Source: Diatrype stigma (Eukaryota > Ascomycota > Sordariomycetes > Xylariales > Diatrypaceae). From it: DNA of 64,000 nucleotides. The stretch is from NCBI GenBank assembly GCA_022225965.2, contig JAKJXP020000057.1, positions 186,001 to 250,000 on the forward strand. The letters run 5' to 3'. Under the pieces are notes generated by a model. That model was not told where the DNA came from and did no database searches. It saw only the letters and a program-made list of their open reading frames with translations. This document shows, piece after piece, positions 23,487 through 33,878 of the stretch. Each line of letters starts with the position of its first letter. Position 1 is the first letter of the stretch. The position numbers were made by a program, and so were the translations under genes.

Positions 23487-24897
23487 TTCTGCTGCTGCTG
23501 GAGCAGAATTGGATATCGTTGGATATCGTCGTCATCGCCATCATCATCGTTATCACTTATATCGTGACATTGGGGCCGTCTTCTCTGCCGAGCATCGTGG
23601 ATAATCAACCAGCCAGCAGTTATTATCCCATTTTTTATTAGACCAGGGACTATCAGGCTCTTTCTAGCCTATGGGGAGAAATTAAGCGAAGCACAGCATG
23701 GCGTTAACTACTTCAAGGCTTTGGTACCTAGGGAAAGGAAAGGAAACACAAGCATACATACATACCTGCATAGCTCCGCCCTGCTTTACCCATCCTACTC
23801 TAGATGGGTACCATCACATGCCAGACTTCAGGTAGGGAGGGTATTTGGGATTGGGTCGGTAGTACTTATAGGAGGCATTTTAGGATAGGACCGGCCCGGC
23901 CCGCATTGGTGCGGGTAGGGTGCGATGATGTTACGGCATGGTACGGTATGGTATGAGGATAGGACTACGTATAATATATATATACACGTTATACGGTAGA
24001 TGGTAGTACATGTTTCTGTTCCCGCTCTCTCTTCTTTTCTAACGATTTTGGTACAATGTTGTGTCTTCTAACCCTTTCCGCTAGTTGACGGCCATAAATA
24101 ACGTGGATAAAACTTGTAAGACCAAACAAACTCTGATACATTATACGGAATAACGAGCTTACAGTCAACAAGACTATCTTGCCCCTACCATCTTTCGTAA
24201 GTGAAGCTGCTGATTATCCAATGAGCGCAACTGAATGTTTTTGCAGAATCATGAAAGGGACGAATGGCCATGAGAGCCAAGTTGAGGCACTCCCGACGTC
24301 TACGCTACGATTCGTCTTGGAGGGTTCTCGTCATATTCAATTATGTTTGAGATGGCATATGAGGTTAACCATGAGCCAAAGGTCCCAGGACGGCCTTAGA
24401 GTCTCAGATAAGTGCAAGCGAAAACCCCCTATAAGATGCGCTAGCATTCAAGACTCAACGCTTCTTTAAAAACATATTCCACATGTGATGCACCGCGACG
24501 CATCGTATGATATATTAGGTAATGATATATTACTCAAAATATAGAGACATCTCCTTACCTTGTCAGCTCTCCTATCTTGTTGCGTGGGGGTGCAGTGTAC
24601 CAAGTCAGGCATCCTAGTCTTGCCACTAAACTAAGCCGGGCAGATCGCGGCCAACATCTTATGCGGTTGGTAAATGATGAGTTGGGCGCAACATCGCGAA
24701 AGATGTTGGCCAGAACCTGGCTAGGTTAACCCGGCGACGGTGCAGGTTGTATTTATATGTTTTCGTCGGCGTCCCTGGGCATCTCCCCTCCTTAATTCTG
24801 GTGTTCGGAGCAGAACGTGAAAGCCCATGTCGGACTTCGTTTCAACCACTTCAGTAAGTGGCTTATTGGAAATTGCGTTCTTTCACCTACACGAAGG
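23487..24897. other. intergenic, 1.4 kb
   Basis: Precedes the O-methyltransferase gene. Contains AT-rich sequence around 23965-23995 and 24500-24545, and an inverted repeat at 24649-24711. No coding region is supported. Confidence 0.55.
24649..24711. promoter_or_regulatory. 12-bp inverted repeat upstream of the O-methyltransferase gene
   Basis: GGCCAACATCTT at 24649-24660 is the exact reverse complement of AAGATGTTGGCC at 24700-24711, with a 39-nt spacer. It ends 186 nt before the start codon. It could be a pair of binding sites for one factor; no known site is recognised. Confidence 0.45.
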
Positions 24898-26446
24898 ATG
24901 TCTTCCACTACTCGAATCATCGAGCTTTCTTCCCTCATTGCGAGAGAGACGGCGAGACTCGACGCATTCTTGACTGAGAACAAGCTGCCCACTCCTTCAC
25001 TGGGTGCAGATGCACTCTGGACCATTCCCATACCGGAGGCTGCTACGGATATCGAGGCCTCGCGCATGGCTGTCATCGAAGCCTGTTCCGAACTAAAGGC
25101 TCTTATGACAGGTCCCAAGGCGTTACTGCATTTCAAGGTGAGTGCGGTGTGCCTCGCCTAGGATACCAATGGCTGCTGATGAGTACTTGCAGTGGACTGC
25201 GTACGCTAGCGTCAAGGCAATTCTCCGATTCAAGCTGGATAAATCATTCCCTGTAGGGGAGTCTACCTCGTTTGACTCCATATCCAAGTTCTCAGGCTTG
25301 GACGTAAAGACCGTGCGGCGAATTGTCAGGCACGCTATTATCAACCACCGATTCTTCCAGGAGAATACCCCAGGGGTCATCACCCACTCGGCCCTCACGG
25401 CTGTCCTAGCCGGCGATGACCTGATGCGAAACTCGCTCGTTGTCGAGCTAGATGAGTTTTGGCCGGCAGCAGTCAAGGTAACACCGGGTTTGGCCATCTG
25501 AAGATTGGAGGCTAATCGATTCAGATGGCGGATGCCATGGAGAAGTGGCCGAACTCCCAGGAGAACAACGAAACAGTTGGTTCACACCTTCGAACCACAG
25601 CTACCGAGTGAGCCTTGCTGAAAGTATGACAGGGATTCTCCCTCGCCAATAATAACGACAAGAGTATGTTCGACATCTTCGGTGAGGATCCTGACCGTGC
25701 AGCTAGGTTTGGAACGTATTTCTCTCATGATAAGGAGTCGCCCCATGCGCTCCTAGACAATTATCCGTGGGCAAGCAAGGAGACGGTAGTCGACGTTGGA
25801 GGGTCGCACGGCAGCGTCGCAATTGCTATAGCCGAGCGCTTTCCAACCGTCAAATGTGTGGTTCAAGACCTGCCAGACACAGTGGCAGAAGGAGCTTCTC
25901 GACTGCCTGGTAGACTGTGTGATAGGGTCACTTTCATGGCGCAGTAAGTCGTGCTGCCCCCTTACTTCACAAGACTACCAACAACGTATTGTGATATTAA
26001 CCCTCGCCCTTACAGTGACTTTTTCACGGAGCAGCCAGTCAGCGCAGACGTGTATTACTTCCGGTCCATCTTCCACAACTGGGCCGACAAGTATTGCGTC
26101 AAGATTCTTCAGAACCTCATACCAGCTCTGAAACCCGGCGCCAGAATCATCATTCACGAACGCATCCTGCCAGGTCTCGAAACGCTGTCCACGGTAGACG
26201 CACAAAGAGCGATGTGAGTGAGCAACCCCAGTTCGTCGCGCCCTAACGTTGCAGTAGAAGATTAACTACTAGTATATAAATAGCAACCTGGACGTAGGCA
26301 TGCAGCAGCTTCTGAACGCGCAGCAGCGTGAGATGCACGAATGGCCCGAACTATTCCGCCAGGCAGACTCGCGGTTCCGGTATGTTGGCGCCCAGCACCC
26401 TGCGGGTGCGATAAGATGGATCATCGAGGCAGAATGGCAAGGGTAG
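24898..26446 (+). CDS. class II S-adenosylmethionine-dependent O-methyltransferase
   Basis: Six exons (24898-25137, 25193-25477, 25525-25575, 25633-25943, 26016-26213, 26284-26446) give 415 aa. The N-terminal half is the helical dimerisation region, including a winged-helix segment (FDSISKFSGLDVKTVRRIVRHAI). The AdoMet site is TVVDVGGSHGSVAIAIAERF with the acidic VVQDLPD. The catalytic His lies in YFRSIFHNWAD, followed by KPGARIIIHERILP. This is the fungal O-methyltransferase group that methylates phenolic secondary metabolites. No polyketide synthase, NRPS, oxidase or cluster regulator lies nearby, so the gene appears solitary. The donor of intron 3 is a weak GTTGGT. The frame extends upstream of 24898 without an ATG, so this start is the first possible one. 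Confidence 0.9.
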
Positions 26447-27557
26447 ATAGAGGGTCTTATGCCCAAGTGTTAACGTAGGTCATAAGCTTTGCAGCCACCT
26501 AGCCGGACCGGTTCGGGCCAGCTCTAGTTTAAGGGGCTCCAGCCAGCTCCGGCTCCGGATAGGGGCTTGGACCGGCTCGGGCCAGCTCCGGCCGGCGGCA
26601 AAGAAGTGGCAGCTGGCACCGGAAGCTTCTGGCGGCCCCCGGGGCCCTGGCACTTAACACTTGGGCTATTGTGCTCCTTCGGTACGGAGGGGCTTCACGT
26701 ATGTGTTGTACCTACCTACATGTATGTAGGTAATAGATATGATGAACCCGCGACTGCATGAGTTCAAGTTTTCATTGAACAATACTACCTAGGCTGGCTA
26801 GGTAGGTACTCAGCTAAGATGCAACAACATACATGCTTGTGAACCTTGAAGCTACGCCTGCTGTTAGTGGTTCTAGACCTGATGGCTGACACTGGTGACT
26901 GGTCGGAACTGGAGGGAACTAAAGTCTAATGGGGCCTCGGGATCCACCAATGCATGTACCCCTGGACCCTCAAGTTTTAACCAGGCCTGTTCTAGGCGGG
27001 ATCTGGGATGTGGGGGGCCTTCCAATTCCCTAAAGCAGCTGCAGCTCGCTCGTAAGCCGGCAGCAGCAGGCAAGTTGTCCTTTATTGGCGACCCGTTCCA
27101 TAGTTCGTACTATTAAGTAACAAACATACTTGCATACTTCTACACACTGTTCAGTACAGCTTCACCCGACTCACCACCGCAACGACGATCCGATGAGCAA
27201 TTGACTTTCATGCTTCGAGCTCTACACGAAAGCTCTCCCTTCCCAACCCCCGTTCGATTCGACTCGGTTCGCATTTTTCCCAGTCTAGGTACTTAGGTAG
27301 TAGAAGATATCTTTCGCCTCGGATGCGGTGCTAGGGTTCCGTCGCGCGACTGGAAACGTCTCGGCAGCCTGCAGTGCGTGCGTTGCGTTGCGTGTCTCGA
27401 GAAAGGAATTCTTGAAGTCGACCTGATTGATTCACTCCCACCTCTACAAGCGCTGCAAGTTAGTGTCGCTGGTTGGTTGCTTAAGCAGCGAGCGTAGCTA
27501 TCCGCGATCGGGACATACATAAATCGGTGTTGCGAAAAACAGGCGAGTGAAGCAAAG
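26447..27557. other. intergenic, with GC-rich repeats
   Basis: Holds imperfect direct copies of GGACCGGYTCGGGCCAGCTC (about 26506 and 26568) and a TACATG/TAGGTA tract near 26710-26810. No gene is supported. The right end contains the leader of the ERV41-like gene. Confidence 0.55.
26506..26594. repeat. imperfect GC-rich direct repeats
   Basis: Two about 20-bp copies of GGACCGGYTCGGGCCAGCTC flank a CCAGCCAGCTCCGGCTCCGG stretch. The repeats differ by a C/T transition. The origin is unclear. Confidence 0.55.
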
Positions 27558-28981
27558 ATGGACGGCTACGACGAGAAATCCCACTACGACGATGAGCCGC
27601 CGTCCGGGAGCTTCGTGCGAGCTTTCGACGCCTTCCGTAAGCCAGCCCAGCCCAGCCCAGCCCAGCCTCTTTCTCTCGTTCTTCCCCTGCCCTGCCCTGT
27701 CCTGTCCTGTCCTGTCCTGCCCTGACTAGACTGAGTGCTGACCTCCCTACCTTACCCGCGCAACAGCCAAGTCGAAACCCCAGTACGTGACGCGGACGTC
27801 GGGCGGCGGCAAGTGGACGGTGGTGATCTCGGTGATCTCGTTCCTGCTGGTGTGGAGCGAGCTGGGACGGTGGTGGCGCGGGTCGGAGGAGCACACGTTC
27901 GCGGTCGAGAAGGGCATCGGCCAGGGCCTGCAGATCAACCTGGACGTGGTGGTGCGCATGCCGTGCAAGGACCTGCACGTCAACGTGCAGGACGCCGCCG
28001 GCGACCGCATCCTCGCCGCCTCGCGCCTCAAGGAGGACCCCACCACCTGGAAGCAGTGGGTCGACGCCAAGGGCATCCACAAGCTCGGCGTCGACGAGCA
28101 CGGCCGCACCGTCACCGGCGCCGGCTACAGCGGCAGCCCCCAGCACCAGCAGCAGCACGACGAGGGCTTCGGCGAGGAGCACGTCCACGACATCGTCGCC
28201 GCCGGCCGCAAGAAGGCCCGCTGGCACAAGACCCCCCGCGTCCGCGGCCAGCCCGACTCCTGCCGCATCTTCGGCAGCCTCGACCTCAACAAGGTCCAGG
28301 GCGACTTCCACATCACCGCGCGCGGCCACGGCTACGCCGAGTTTGGCGAGCATCTGGACCATAAAAGTAGGCTTTTTCTTTTCTTTCTTCTCTGCCTCAC
28401 CTCTTCACCCCTCGTGAAAGATACACATGTATATACACATATATATACTCTGGTGTTGCTGCTGTTGCTAGCTATCTGTCAATAACAAGTTGAGAGCGCT
28501 GACGTGTAGTGCTATCCCAGCCTTCAACTTCTCGCACGTCGTCAACGAGCTCTCGTTCGGGCCGTTCTACCCGTCGCTCGTGAACCCGCTGGACCGGACG
28601 GTCAACCTGGCGAGCTCCAACTTCCACAAGTTCCAGTACTTCCTATCGGTGGTGCCGACGGTGTACTCGGTGGCGGGGGGTCGCACCATCTTCACGAACC
28701 AGTACGCCGTCACGGAGCAGTCGCGCGAGATCCCCGACCGCATGGTCCCGGGCATCTTCGTCAAGTACGACATCGAGCCCATCATGCTGACGGTCGAGGA
28801 GCGCCGCGACAGCGCCCTCACCTTCCTCGTCAAGGCCATCAACGTGCTCAGCGGCGTCCTCGTCGCCGGCCACTGGACCTTCACCATGGCCGGCTGGGCT
28901 CGCGAGGTCATCAACGGCCGCCGCCGCCGCCGGGGTCTGAGCGAGGGCGTCATTGGCGCGAAGAGCGAGTACCACGATTAG
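27558..28981 (+). CDS. erv41: Erv41/ERGIC2-type COPII vesicle protein
   Basis: Three exons (27558-27636, 27767-28366, 28521-28981) give 379 aa. Family knowledge: Erv41 pairs with Erv46 and cycles between ER and Golgi in COPII and COPI vesicles as a retrieval receptor. The first membrane segment is VVISVISFLLVWSEL at about residue 43; the lumenal region follows (LDVVVRMPCKDLHVNVQD, then SCRIFGSLDLNKVQGDFHI). The third exon gives TFNFSHVVNELSFG, PLVNP-type YPSLVNPLD and a C-terminal segment AINVLSGVLVAGHWTFTM. A His/Gln-rich and basic insert of about 40 residues interrupts the lumenal domain. Size favours Erv41 over the longer Erv46. Codon third positions are strongly GC. Intron 1 carries pentanucleotide repeats. 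Confidence 0.92.
27644..27725 (+). repeat. pentanucleotide repeats inside intron 1 of the ERV41-like gene
   Basis: Four tandem CAGCC-type units at about 27644-27664 and CCTGY units (CCTGC then CCTGT) at about 27687-27724. The two tracts take up most of the 130-nt intron. Confidence 0.75.
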
Positions 28982-30907
28982 TCTAAGCGGGGTTAAGAAA
29001 GAAAATGGAGAAAAAGAAGGGGGACAAGGAGTGGGTTAAGCAGGCTGGCTGCCAGGTAGATACATAAAATTCCTGAGTTAGGTTACGAACTCTGTTTGTA
29101 TGGAGGCAGAAGGGCGAGGAGAAGATGGGGTCAACTGCCCCCCTCCCCCTGGTTTGTAGACGGAATCAATATCTTTCATTTGCATGGCTGAGCTGGCGTT
29201 CAGGATAGGGGTATGTATCTAAGCAGTTGGGAGATCATGGATGTTTTTCTATACGTATATACAAAACGATATTGCAACGAGGAGACAAGAAGGCTCAGAG
29301 AACAGAAAAGGAGAAAACAAGCAGCATCATTCCCGTCGTTGGGCAGTTTCAATCAGACACGCAGGCAGACAACATATTAGTTCTCGATGTAAGCCGGACA
29401 GAAGTCCTCCATGTCGTGACCACTTAGATTATTGTTTGTCTTCCCGTGTTGGATGGTAACTAACTAACCACCAGAAAGGGTGAGTAAGATAGATCCGGGT
29501 TGCTCATCCTTCGAAACTTGGCCATCAATCACACCTCACACCCTCCTATCCGAACATGACCTTAGGAACTGGCAAAGTCCAAGCCCCTCCTTACCTAGTC
29601 AGCAGATCAGGGGCTACCTAGGTTAGGTAGGTAAGTACTCCGAACTGAACTAGCTGTTCGATCTGATCGGTAGCTACACCGTCACCACCATCGTGTACGG
29701 TTGTCATTATTATGGCCTAGTCTACAATTTGCGTGCCGCGGTGTGGAGCAAGAACACGGGGGATTTAGCCAAGTGCCCTTCATCACTCTCTTTTCCCCCT
29801 TTCTCCCCTTCCTTAAGCCTGGAAGCAGCTAGGCTACATGAGATTGAACAGTGAAAGCCGTGTCGTGCCTTGTTTGTCATGCTATGTCAAGTCTCTTTTG
29901 CTTAGTGTCTGGGTAGGTAGAACTGTCCGCTAACTCAAATCATAGAGCTAGCATCTACTACTTTCGCTGCCTTGAAACGGCATAATCGTATAATCAGCAG
30001 TGATAGGATGTTATATATATGCTATGGGATAGTTTCATCTCGTACCTGTAATGGATAGAAAACTTGACATAATCATAATGCAAGCCAGATGCCTCTTCAT
30101 CCTTCTACATTCTCTTCCATTATTAGTTAGCACAACCAAGCAATAACCCTGAGATATCGTGTTGTGACCGCGAGCATAGCTGCTTCTACGCGATATTCCA
30201 AGCTTTAGTCTGACCTACCTGCTTATTCGCCTACGTTCTAGTGTTGGCAAGCAGCAAGCACAACTTCTACGTACAGCCGCTGACCCTGTGGCCTATATCC
30301 ATCCCATTCCGTCCCATATATTCCCTGCTACAAAGGCGTCCTCCATCGCAGGCGCCAAGTAGTGATACGTAGACCCGGACCTAGATATAAGAACTTGACA
30401 GGTAGATACCCAGGCGTGAAATATCTAAGAATACCAGTAGGGGATGACGGCGCGAGTAGTTAGGACGACACTTAATTGCATAGGATATTACCAGTCAAAC
30501 TCACCAGCTCGGGTCATCAGGTACGATTTGATAAGATAACTGAATTCATGTCCGTAAACTACCTAAGCAAGCCTTCCCTAATTGTCCTAATAAAGCAAAC
30601 AACCTTACACCGATTGGCAAGGCAAAGAGTGGACGAAGGTGGGAGAGGTTTAATAGAGTGTGTGTAGGTAATTGATGTTCTGTTTTGTGTGGTCTGCAAT
30701 AAGCAACAGAATGAAAAGCGCCATCCACAAACGTAGACCCGAAAACTCGATATCACAACCTGAGCGAAGTTCTGAATGAAATACTACCTGTGCCCTTGAG
30801 GCCTCTGTGATACGGTATGTCCACCCACCAAGTCATCGCAGATGAACCCATCGCAATTTCATAATCGATCTCTCCCATACCTGCACAGCAGGCGAACGGA
30901 AACGCCT
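28982..30907. other. convergent intergenic region, 1.9 kb
   Basis: Contains the 3' ends of the ERV41-like and NBR1-like genes. No coding frame with splice partners, RNA gene or mobile element is recognisable. Confidence 0.55.
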
Positions 30908-33878
30908 TTACTTCTTTTGTTGCTCCGAAAGGTACTCCTCGTCAGAAGCATCAAGGATATCGTACTCTTCATCGGTCATGAAGCCATCAACCGACTCCTC
31001 CGCCCACTCATCAACCTCGGCGCAGTCCTCAAAGTCATCCTCCGATTGGTCGACAACCGAAGGAGCAAGAGTGGTTTCTGTCTTGTCTTCGGCCTCGGCC
31101 TGAACTTCTTCATGGATGCTAGATGAGGGAGACTCGTGTTCGAGCTTAGGAATGATCATCTGGCTCTTGATGACCTCAGCCGGCATCTCGGGGGCGACAG
31201 CCTCCACCATCTCGAGCTGCGGGACTGCCTTTACCTTGGGGAAGGGAGCCTTGACCGTCACATCACACCACAGCTTGTGGCCGAACTTAACACCATCACG
31301 AGTGGTCAGACGCCAGTAGGAGATGACCTTGCCTTCACGCTCCGGAGTGCGCATTAAGACGGTGAAGGGAAATTCCTGCCCGGGGCTCAGAGCATTATAG
31401 CACACGGTTGACTCGGAGGCCGACACAAGCTCATGGACACCAGCCGGGTGAGTAGGGTCGATAGCGCCCATGTAGTCGCCACCGACGAACTTAACGGAGC
31501 AACCAGCAGGCCAAGCCTCAGAGCCCTCATTACGGAGAACCCAGGTCTGCTCGAAAGTGTGGTTAGGAGGCAGGACGGAACCATCGGCAACTGTATCATG
31601 CTTGAAAATAGCAACAAGGTCAGCAGCGGGAGATGGGTTCTTCTCAGTTGCAGGAGCTAACTGGGGCATGACCTCTGGCAGCACAACCTCCTGCTTAACG
31701 TCGGCCTCCTGCTTAACATCGACCTCATCCTTCACCAAAGGAGCCGGCTCCTGCTCAATAGGCTCAACGTCCACGAGTGTTTGCACAGGCGTGGCGGCAA
31801 TACTGTCGCGAGGTGAAGAGGCAGCTTCGCTGGACCGTTTGCTGTTGTGATGGCGAACGACACGATCACCCATGACAGGTAGGCGCTGCCCATCTTCATG
31901 CTCGCCGGTGGTAGTCACGCTGACAGAACGCACTGAGGTCTTGAACTTGATCAGAGGATGAGTCTTGTTATGGGTATTGGCCGGGCTGGCTTCGCAGTTG
32001 GCACAGAAATCAACGTCATCGCAAATGGCACACTTGTAACGGACGCCAGCAATGTAATTCGAGCTATCTTGAGGGCACAAGGGGCCATCGCAGCAGATGC
32101 CAACATGGATAGCACGTGCAGATCGCACGCCGACGTTGGCAAGGGGCTCGTAGATGGCCACGAATCGGTGATTCGGGTGAATAAACCCAGCGTTCTCCTG
32201 ACACGTCGCACAGTAGTCCCAATCAGGACAGTCGAGACACTTGTGGCGTACGCCGCGAATGTACTTGTCACAACCATCACATATAGCGTTGTGAACAACG
32301 TTCCGCCCAGGAGACAGGCGCGAGGAAATTGATCCTTCGAACACAGTACCGGGGACAGCAGCAGTAAACCCATGCTTGGGATGGTGTCCATGCTGGTCCT
32401 TGACGAAACAACGCTTGCAAAGGTCGTAGTCATCGCAGTTCAAGCAATGCACAAACTCCTGTTCGGGGAATTCCTGGACGCAGCAATTGCAGGTCCGCGC
32501 ACTCGGGGGTGGAGCCCAGACAGACACCGGGTTCGGTTTCTCACTGGGCTGTGCAGCGGACCTGATGGGTAGATTGAGTGCAGGCGCCGGAGCCGGGGCT
32601 TTCTTGGGGGCGATGTGCGTGGCGCTATTGCTGATCTGACCATCCTTAATGGTCCGCTTGATAAGCCAATGGCTCTCATCATAACATGTGATGCCTCGGC
32701 TGACACAGTCCTGGCAGAGATCGAAGTCGCCATCATCGCAAGTAGAGCAGTGGAAATGGGCATCGGGAATCGCTTGGTCACAGCTGTTGCAGCAGACAGT
32801 GAACTGGCGCCTGCAAGCTGCCCAGGAGCGAGTAATTTCGTCCTTCTGTTCGGGGGCTGGGAGAATGACATGTGGTTGCAAATTGATCTGGGAGGTTGTC
32901 GGGGCCGAGGGTCTCTTGCTGTTCTTCTTGGCGGCAGCCAGTTCTCGCTTGTGAGACTCGTTGTACAGAGTTGCGAAAGGGATCTTAGCTGCCGTCTTCG
33001 AAAAGCGGTACTGTCCAATAGGCGGCAGACTGCTGTCCAACGAAGATGCCGATGACGGTGACAAGGGTGCCAGGGTTACTACTGGATCATTAGGCGAAGT
33101 GCTAGTGAGGAAATCAATTACTTCGACACCCTCATCATTCCGCCTAAGGTAGATTCTAGGCATGCCTCTAGCTCGCCATTGATGAACAAAGTCGGGGAAA
33201 TCCTCGGGCGCCTGAGGAGCAATGATGGTATCAATCACTTCCGTATCAGCGCGAGTTTTGGCTGGAGTCGGCGCGAGAGCTGGGAGTCGGGGAGCAGGCT
33301 GCGCAGCCTCCTTGGCCTGGCATTCGGGCTCGGGCGCGGGCGCGGGCTCGGGTTCATCCTCGACGGTAACAGGTTTGGGGCCGTTGGTATCCTCAACCGG
33401 GGCCAGCTTCGTCGCACGAAGCTTCAGCTTCTGCTTGGCCTTGGCAGCTCTGTAAAGTTGCTTATAGACAGGAAGGTTGTTAGGATCGAGTACGACGTAG
33501 GAGGCAGCCGAGTCGGAATAACGCTCGAAAGTGACCGCAGTCCCGAAGGGGATCTGCAAGAGCCCACGAAGCTGTTGAATATTCGTTAGCCTCATGATGA
33601 GTATGGGGGTTTGCCGGTTGGTTGAACATGGAGATGCGGTGACGGGTTGATGATTGGTGATTAGTCATCTTGATGGGCGATCAATAAGTACGATGACGAG
33701 GTTGGGATAGTTGATCCGTGATGCGATGCATGCAATGCAAACTGATGCGGAGTATGCTCACCTTGTCCTCGAGGATGTTGACGTTAAGGTCGCGGAGAGG
33801 CAGTTTGTAACGTCGGGTAACCCCATCGAAGTTCACCTTAAGGGTGATGGGGGTATCGAGATGGTTTACTGAGGCCAT
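30908..33878 (-). CDS. nbr1: NBR1-like selective autophagy receptor
   Basis: Two exons (33878-33762 and 33571-30908) give 926 aa. An N-terminal PB1 domain spans the junction (ITLKVNFDGVTRRYKLPL, then DLNVNILEDKLRGLLQIP). Four ZZ-type zinc fingers follow, each with a CxxC...CxxCxDxDxC-like pattern (starting CCNSCDQAI, CNCCVQEF, CDGCDKYI, and the variant CCDGPLCPQ). Then comes the NBR1/FW domain (FEQTWVLRNEGSEAWP, then GKVISYWRLTT). The acidic C-terminus has EEYDIL, a good Atg8-interacting motif. Family knowledge: fungal NBR1 brings ubiquitinated or peroxisomal cargo, or vacuolar hydrolases in fission yeast, to Atg8 membranes or the vacuole. No UBA domain is visible at the C-terminus, as in other filamentous fungi as I recall. 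The 190-nt intron cuts the PB1 domain. Confidence 0.93.

Noticed and set aside
24817..24897. Earlier start for the O-methyltransferase
   Set aside because: The frame is open upstream of 24898 but has no ATG, so the first methionine is at 24898.
27481..28362. 293-codon minus-strand frame
   Set aside because: Antisense to the ERV41-like exons. Low-complexity Ala/Asp/Val composition results from the GC-rich codons on the other strand.
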